Source: Zantedeschia hybrid cultivar (taxonomy: Eukaryota; Streptophyta; Magnoliopsida; Alismatales; Araceae). From it: a stretch of DNA of 64,000 bases. The notes under the pieces are model-generated. The model had not been told where the DNA came from, made no database searches, and was given only the letters and a program-made list of their open reading frames with translations. Numbering within the stretch: the first letter of the stretch is position 1; each line of letters opens with the position of its first letter. The stretch covers positions 25,863,879-25,927,878 of the forward strand of contig JARZZO010000003.1 of assembly GCA_030544215.1 (NCBI GenBank), in the 5' to 3' direction. Below are positions 58,170 through 64,000 of this stretch, in pieces. Position numbers and translations under genes: made by a program.

Positions 58170-58930
58170 GTTAAAAGGGCTTGGGCCCCTTCGTTTCCTT
58201 TCTTCTTCTTTTTTTAACCCGTAACAAAGGGAAAGAGGGGGGGTGGGGCGATGGCGGTAGGCGGCGGCGGCTGGGGGCCGGGGCAGCGGCGTGGTGGGCC
58301 GGCAGCAGCGGCGACGGAGGCCGGCGGCAGCGGCGTCGGGCCCTTCCTTTTCTTCGGCTTCTCCTTCTTTTCTCTTCTTCACCATGCATGAACTAGAAGG
58401 CCGCCGATGGCGGCGGGCTAGCGGGTGGCAGGCGGGTCTAGCGACGGCGACGACGGGGAGGGATGGCGATGGCGTCGGCGACGGCGCCGGCTGCTGCGGG
58501 TGATGAAGATGAAGCGGTTACTGCGGCGGAGGGTTGCGGTAGCGGCGACAAGGCGAGGCGGTTGAAGTCGGCGCTGTCGCCGGTGGTGGCGGGGCTCGAC
58601 GACGACTCCAGCGGCTACGGTCGTCGGCAAAGGTGGCATTGGCGTTGGAGGAGGGCTCGGGTGGCAGCGGCAGAGACGCCGGCGGGCTCTGATGACGTCG
58701 GCGACTACACCAGCGAATGTCGGCGACGATTGCGGGAGGTCACCGACCCCTCACTACCGTCCTATTCCTCCTCTTCGTCTTTTGTTGGCTGTGAGAGAGA
58801 TGGGGGATGGATGCCGCAGTGGTGGTGGGATGGGCGGATGGCAGCGGCGATGGAGCAACGATGATGATGGTGGTAGGGGTTGCTGGCGGGGTGGAGGCGC
58901 AGGACTTGGATCGTGAGGACAACCTAAAGA
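58170..58930 (-). other. LARD2 GC-rich leader
   Basis: The region between the primer site and the repeats is very rich in CGG/CCG triplets, giving Pro/Arg-rich or Gly-rich open frames on both strands without domains. I take it as the untranslated leader. Confidence 0.5.
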
Positions 58931-58935
58931 ACCTG

Positions 58936-58947
58936 GCTCTGATACCA
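58936..58947 (-). other. LARD2 primer-binding site
   Basis: Minus-strand TGGTATCAGAGC, complementary to initiator tRNA-Met, four bases inside the 5' LTR. Confidence 0.88.
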
Positions 58948-58951
58948 AACT

Positions 58952-59352
58952 TGACGCGAGACGAAGGGGAAGAGGGGGAAAATGGGAGGGGATCCTCGGC
59001 CTCACACCAGAGGATTTGGGGAGTTCCCGGCGTCGCACCGGGGACAGATTCCTTGGCGTCGCATCAAGGAAGATGGGGGGAGAATGGGTCTCTCTCTCGC
59101 AGAGAACCGATTCTGAACGCACAATACACATGTATTTTTTTTCTTCAAAACAAATCTTCTCCCCCTCATTTTTGGAACACATACATATATATAGACTTGT
59201 TCTTGTAACTCCTCATGACTCTTGGACTTCCGTCCTTATCCTCCCACACTTCTAAAACTCTTATAAAATAAAAAACTCATAATGGATCATAAATGGTCCT
59301 AATACATGTAAATAAATGGAACTCCATAAACCATGCATCGTTTCCTTCATCA
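58952..59352 (-). repeat. LARD2 5' LTR
   Basis: Partner of 56139-56542. Its inner end TCTCGCGTCA adjoins the primer site. Confidence 0.9.
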
Positions 59353-59359
59353 CATGCTA

Positions 59360-60601
59360 AAACACATATATTACATGGGGAGTTTCAATTAAAATTTTGG
59401 CAGCACTTCTCCTGTTTCTTGCATATTTTTCTACCCTTTAACCATCCCGAAAATCCAAAATCAAAAGGGGGGGCAAAGGAATAGGTTGCTCAGCTGAAGA
59501 AGACCCGGCTGCAGCAGATCCCTTGCTCAGCTTCTTCCTTCTCTCTCTCTTCCCCCCCCCTCTGCAGAACTCTCCCTCTTCCACTCTCTCCCCTATCCAA
59601 TTTCCTCTTCTGGCTTTCCCTCTAATTCCCTCTTTATCTCTCTCTCTCTCTCCGGATAAGAAGGGGGCAATCACCCCCCCCCCCCCCCTCCTCTTACATA
59701 GAGGAGTCAGGTGATGGTGGCCTGAAGGGAGAGAGAGTGGTGGTTCCTCTCTTCCTGGTGCATTAATGCCTCTAAATTCCAGCCCAATAAACCCGGTGTA
59801 AATGGGCTAAAAACAGTCCCAATAACAGCCCATTAAACCTAACATTTTAACCCCCATTTAAGGCCAACTAGGCCCATTACCAGATGCCATGAGTGGTTTG
59901 GGGATTTTTTTTTACTTAATCCCATCTTTATAATCTATTTCTTTTTAACCTCACACTTTAAAATATAGTTTATATCTCTGTATTTTACAGTTTGGACCTT
60001 TTTGGTTGTTTTAAAGTGTTAGAAGATTTAAATTAAAAGCCTAATATTTTATCCTTCTTTACAACTAACCTAAATTTATTAAAATTGTATATATACCCCT
60101 GCATTAATTTTCAGGTCCTTACAATGCCTTGGGAGGTCGATAATGTGATCTGCATGTGCCTTGGAAAGAGAAAGCAGATCAGGTGTGCAGCGGCAGCCAC
60201 CCCAAAACTGGTGAAAAGCATCAGATTCTAAAACCCAGGAATGGAAAGGACATTAAAGACGGTCTTGACACCAGCCTTGCAGTGAGTTTGAATCTGCAAT
60301 GCACCGAGGCATGTGGACACCTTCTAGAGATGTGTTGACGCTTCAAAGGCTGCTAATCTTCTTTCTGCCAAACTGCTACGTGTCAAACACTGAAATGCGT
60401 TGACGCCTTAGAGGACTTCTAGATGAAACATGTCTTGGTGTTAGATACCTATCACTAAGCCACGTTGGTCTGCTTTGATGCCTATAACCACTCTACTCCG
60501 ATCCCTACCTCAGTCCACCCTCCAAAATCCAGGCTCCCTCTGAGCTTCTGGAGCACACAACAAAAACTTAGGATATTACACTATCCTGCTCCTATTTGAT
60601 G
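59360..60601 (-). repeat. Minus-strand LTR-like sequence with polypurine tract
   Basis: On the minus strand AAATAGGAGCAGGATAG (60585-60601) resembles a polypurine tract and is followed by TGTAATATCC, a common plant chromovirus LTR start, at 60584. A second start-like TGTAAGGACC lies at 60124. The interval includes CT-rich and C(15)-type tracts at 59540-59690. No partner LTR is in the window, so this is a fragment at best. Confidence 0.35.
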
Positions 60602-60936
60602 GAATGGAAGAAGAAAAGTGGGCATACTGTCTCACCCACTTGCGCTGTTGCATCCTCATGGGTATCTGCTTTAGCGCAAGCTGCTTCTATCATCCAGGCA
60701 AGTAGTCTATGTCCATGCTCTAGGATGCTGCCTCATCTGTCTACCACCTGCTCATGCTATCTCCAACCGTTGGCTTTCTTCAGATTATTTCACACTCATG
60801 TTTATTGGATGTTTATCAAGCATTTCGAAAGTGAATCACATTCATTTCCTGAATGCAGTGTCCTATGAAATGTGTATCACCTTGGTGCTTTTTTCCTCCT
60901 AAGTAGGTGGGTTGTACTTGTACCACCAATTATTAA

Positions 60937-61811
60937 GGGGTCCCTAAAAGATTCGATATTTGTAAGTAACCCCCTATATGATTTATTTGTCATATAATCC
61001 CTTTAACTATGGTGTTATTCGTATATAACCCCCTTAACTATGTGAGTTCACTTTGAATGTCACCAGAATTAAAATATTGTTACTTTACATCAAATATGTA
61101 AAACTATTACATGAAAATGCTAAAAAAAGGAGCGTATCCAATGCACAAGGCTCCCACCATTTGTGAGGTCTGGGAAGGGACGATGTATGCAGCCTTACCC
61201 ATGTGAAGTAGAGAGGCTGTTTCCTTGGTTGAACCCGTGACCTCCAAGTCACAAATGGGGCAACTTAACCGTTTCTCTAGGCCCACCCTTCACAAAAATG
61301 CTAAAAATGCTGTTAATTAAAATACAAACATCTCACAAGAAGAATCACAAACAATCACCCATATGCTTGTCATATATATTTTTTGAAAGAAATTGTGGAT
61401 TATACCACCAATTTTATAAAGATAATAGAGGCAGTACTATCATCTGGTGAGGTGAGACTCCTCGACTAGGAACATCAAACTACATAAAGAAACTCAAAAT
61501 TCTCAGCTTACAGTCTGTTAATAAAATAGTAACTCCACTACGATGCTACGTATGTCACAACTCAGCATATAGAAACTCTCTCCAGGTCATCTGTTTCCAG
61601 CTTCTATGTTGCCACAGCTTGTGATATATGTTTAACATCCAAAAAATAATTTCTCTTTTATGTAGAGTAAAAATATTGTAATTCAAGTGAAATTCAAAGT
61701 AAACCGCATGGCTAAGGGGTTATACGCAAATACCACTATGGTTAAGGAGGTTATACACGAATATGAATTATGCAGGGATTGTCTATAAATATGGAATCCT
61801 TTAGGGGGTTA
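60937..61811. mobile_element. Long-TIR element (about 0.87 kb) with a SINE inside
   Basis: The left arm (60937-61092) and the right arm (about 61650-61811) are imperfect inverted copies. Matching blocks include CTAAAAGATTCGATATTTG with CTAAAGGATTCCATATTTA, GTATATAACCCCCTTAAC with GTATAACCCCTTAGCC, and ACTTTGAATGTCACCAGAAT with its counterpart. Short-range repeats of ATAACCCC also occur within each arm. There is no coding capacity. The duplication was not resolved, so the superfamily is unknown. Confidence 0.6.
61127..61294 (+). mobile_element. Au-like SINE
   Basis: The text CCAATGCACAAGGCTCCC, TCTGGGAAGGGACG, GCAGCCTTACCC, GAGGCTGTTTCC and the Pol III box B GGTTGAACCC (61227-61236) matches the widespread angiosperm Au-type SINE. 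A 13-bp duplication AAAATGCTAAAAA flanks it at 61114-61126 and 61295-61307. It moves using LINE proteins in trans and lies within a long-TIR element. Confidence 0.85.
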
Positions 61812-62930
61812 TTTGCAAAAACCCCATTATTTAATAAATAAATAGAGGTGATACAACCATTTAGGATGTGAGACGAGGCACATCAAACGACTCTACCAGG
61901 GGCCGGTACGGAAGGAGACGAATAATAGCATCCTAAGAAGTGATTCAAGAAATCTGTATTGGATACTTAGATCACACTCTTCCTTTTAATTATTTTTTTT
62001 ACTCATGAGTTTTATACTAGGGAGACTATAATATTCTCTCACCTTTATAAGAAGAGAAGATTTCTTTGCCGTATTGTAAAAGTGGGCTTGGCTGGCCCAT
62101 GGACCATTAAATATGGTCGTATTCCTGCCAAGATTCCATGTTTCGTTTGGCCTTGGGCCAAAAGGCCTGGCTCTGACTCCAAGTCATGAAAGCCTCATAT
62201 TGCCGCAACTAATGTTGCTCCCGTTAGCCTTGATAGCTTTCATTACTTATGTAATGGGCTTGTGTGTGGCAGATAATTGGAAAACATGGTTTGGGGTAAT
62301 GTAAATGTGCTTTTTGACATGTTTGTAAATTTTTAGATTAAATGTCAACACATGTTCAAGAGTGAGAAAACACTAGAATGTGTTCTAGCCCCACTGGCCC
62401 ATTCAACTTTTGGCTGCAAGCTTTGCTTTCAGGCCACGCATGGGCTTGACAAACATTTTTAAACTTTTTGGGCCAGCGTCGGTACCACATGTCTGACAAT
62501 TTTGCTTGATCCACGCTTTGACCTTAGGAAGGAAAGCCTTGGGCTTGGGTCTGGCATAGGCACATTGACAGCCCCATTAAGGAGAAGTTATCAACTTTTT
62601 GAAGATTTGTTTACACAGAAATAGGTGAAAGGTGTCAACAAGCATTAAGGAGCATAGTATCAGCTTTTGTGAGGTTTTGTTTATAAGGGAAGAGGACTAG
62701 AAGTGATGGATCTGGAATTTTCCCCATAACCACGCAGGGCAATGAAGTTGTGGTTTTTAGACTGTTTGACGAGTCCCTAATTTTCTTTTTTAGTGTGGAG
62801 GGTACTAAATCACTAGGACCTGGGATTCTCTCTAAAGGTTTTTAATCTGTGTTTTTGGTAATTGATTAGTGTGATACTTTAGAAATTTTAAAAACAACCA
62901 GATAAATCTTCTTTACTCCACTTATCTGTA
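61812..62930. other. Intron stretch without a gene
   Basis: AT-rich. The GGCCCA-type motifs around 62095-62130 and 62395-62560 are not part of any frame I recognise. Confidence 0.5.
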
Positions 62931-62944
62931 AAGGGTATTTCTGA

Positions 62945-63640
62945 AAGCATGGCTGATTGTTGGCCTATTAGTTATCAAAAGGGTGGTGCAAAATCATTAG
63001 TGAAGTCTTGGTGCTGTAGTGGAAGACAGTTCTGGATGAATTTCTAGACATGAATCAGGAGTATGTTCTCTTCCAAGAGATAGGTAGAGCATTATTTTCC
63101 AGGTTTGGTCTAAAAGGCATATGCCATTTTATTCGAACTGCCTTTTGATCACTCCATTAGAGTCTTGGAGCTGATGGTTTCCAGACACAAGTGAATTGAG
63201 TTGATTAGGACTGTTTCCATGGGAAAGTTCTTTCTTTTCAGGATTAGTCAACATGGAGCCGTGTGGTATGAGAACTAGATAGTTTTGTCAAAGTGATCCT
63301 CCATCCTTTGTTCTTTAGCCTTAAAGTGCGAGGGACTACTGTAATGTGTGCGAGAAGAGATGAAGGGCTTACAGGATATGTTTGACGGCTGTAACATAGT
63401 CATCTCAGTTTTTGCTGTTTTCTGATGATATTTTTGTGTTCTCTGGAATTGAGGAATCCGATTATATCTCTCCATGGGCTGAAAAGTTGTTAATGTTGTT
63501 TAAAGAGCTATTTTTCAAGTTCTATGACATGAATGACAAGTCTGACAACTTGATCGTTCTGTCAATTAAAGTGAACAGAGTCTTCAGTGAGGAGACAGAA
63601 TTTGGGGAATTCTTTTTTTTGCTCTGTGATGGGACATATC
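62945..63640 (+). pseudogene. Worn LINE reverse transcriptase remnant
   Basis: Read across frame changes, 62945-63075 suggests the LINE RT block PIS-x-KIISE-VL-x-VLDE-x-NQ, 63150-63180 fits LESWSLMVS, and 63412-63460 reads LFSDDIFVFSG, similar to the FADD catalytic box of plant LINE RTs. Many stops and shifts and the loss of intervening motifs make this uncertain. It could instead be chance similarity. Confidence 0.35.
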
Positions 63641-64000
63641 CTGGGAAGTAAATTTCTGAGTTATCCAAGATTAACATAGAAGCATGCTTGACATAATCCA
63701 AGTTTGCAGCTCTTTCCTGAGAAAGTCTATTCCTCAAAGTGGAAGAAGTCGTGGAATGAATGTGAACAACTTTGGAGGGGATTTTCTCATTTCTATGCTG
63801 GGTAGGGTTCCTGTGTTTGGTTTTTTTTCAGCACATTAATACCAAGATTGGGAGTTATCTCAACCTTTTTTTTTGCTATAGTTCTGTTGGTCACCTTAGA
63901 ACAGAAATAGCATGCCACATTCCTGTCATGTTCCAAATTTTCATATCCCTGGGACCTGCATTAGTGCAACTAATCAATCATAACTTCAAGATAGAAGAGA

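Larger units (their letters stand above)
56139..59352 (-). mobile_element. LARD2: non-autonomous LTR retrotransposon, 3.2 kb
   Basis: LTRs of about 400 bp lie at 56139-56542 and 58952-59352. A perfect 5-bp duplication CATGC flanks the element (56134-56138 and 59353-59357). On the minus strand the LTR begins TGATGAAGGA. The primer site TGGTATCAGAGC lies next to the 5' LTR. The pol-end remnant TTCGAGGAGGAATTTTTTC and the purine tract AACTAGGAGAGAT precede the 3' LTR. The 2.4-kb interior has a GC-rich leader, a repeat-rich middle and a decayed ORF related to that of LARD1, but no gag-pol. It is antisense to the host gene. Confidence 0.9.
43313..64000 (+). other. Intron 4 (at least 20.7 kb, continues beyond the window)
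   Basis: The donor GTAAAC is at 43313 and no continuing exon was recognised to the right edge. The interval is a mosaic of LINE, hAT, LTR, MITE and SINE sequence, listed separately. If the gene is instead truncated here, this label would be wrong. Confidence 0.6.

Noticed and set aside
58171..58864. Open frames with Arg/Pro- or Gly-rich products
   Set aside because: CGG-triplet composition in the LARD2 leader keeps both strands open; no domain is visible.

Overview
The window is nuclear DNA from a flowering plant with a TE-rich genome. The evidence is one split plant gene with GT-AG introns, several plant-type transposable element families, long microsatellites and no operon-like coding. The species cannot be fixed from sequence alone. 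The LINE ORF1 domain order hints at a monocot or magnoliid-type lineage, but this is weak.

One host gene is recognisable. On the + strand, four exons (12306-12941, 26252-26351, 26517-26578, 43224-43312) encode the N-terminal part of a plant GDP-fucose O-fucosyltransferase-like (DUF246/POFUT-type) type II membrane protein. The exon phases join exactly. Introns 1, 2 and 3 are 13,310, 165 and 16,645 bp, and intron 4 runs more than 20.6 kb off the right edge. Only about 0.9 kb of the roughly 51.7 kb from the start codon onward is coding.

Regions. 1-11.8 kb (upstream): a decayed Ty3/gypsy chromovirus 3' end, LTR-like blocks, and a Ulp1-like cysteine peptidase remnant followed by AACATGTTA-rich DNA. 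Intron 1 (12.9-26.3 kb): two long-TIR MITEs side by side (one with a perfect 9-bp TSD), a 1-kb hAT-like MITE, and a minus-strand non-autonomous LTR element (LARD1) interrupted by a 4.2-kb hAT transposon with a decayed transposase. It ends with a palindrome-unit minisatellite. Intron 3 (26.6-43.2 kb): a nearly complete 10.9-kb Tat-lineage gypsy element with gag-pol, a second RNase H, a minisatellite and an antisense gene with two putative 78-nt introns; then a LINE fragment and a (CT)n(CA)n microsatellite. Intron 4 (43.3 kb onward): a LINE 3' piece, a 6.2-kb L1-type LINE with a 16-bp TSD and a 197-bp CCGGTA-rich MITE inside ORF1, a 2.1-kb deleted hAT with a perfect 8-bp TSD, a second non-autonomous LTR element (LARD2, perfect 5-bp TSD), a SINE inside a long-TIR element, and a worn RT remnant.

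The least described signals are: (i) a related protein of unknown function in both LARD elements, which lack gag-pol; (ii) a MITE built almost wholly of CCGGTA-type palindromic repeats; (iii) the spliced-looking antisense gene of the Tat element; and (iv) a near-perfect 35-bp inverted repeat bracketing host exons 2 and 3. Boundaries supported by target-site duplications are firm. Diffuse LTR-like blocks and the oldest coding remnants are tentative.
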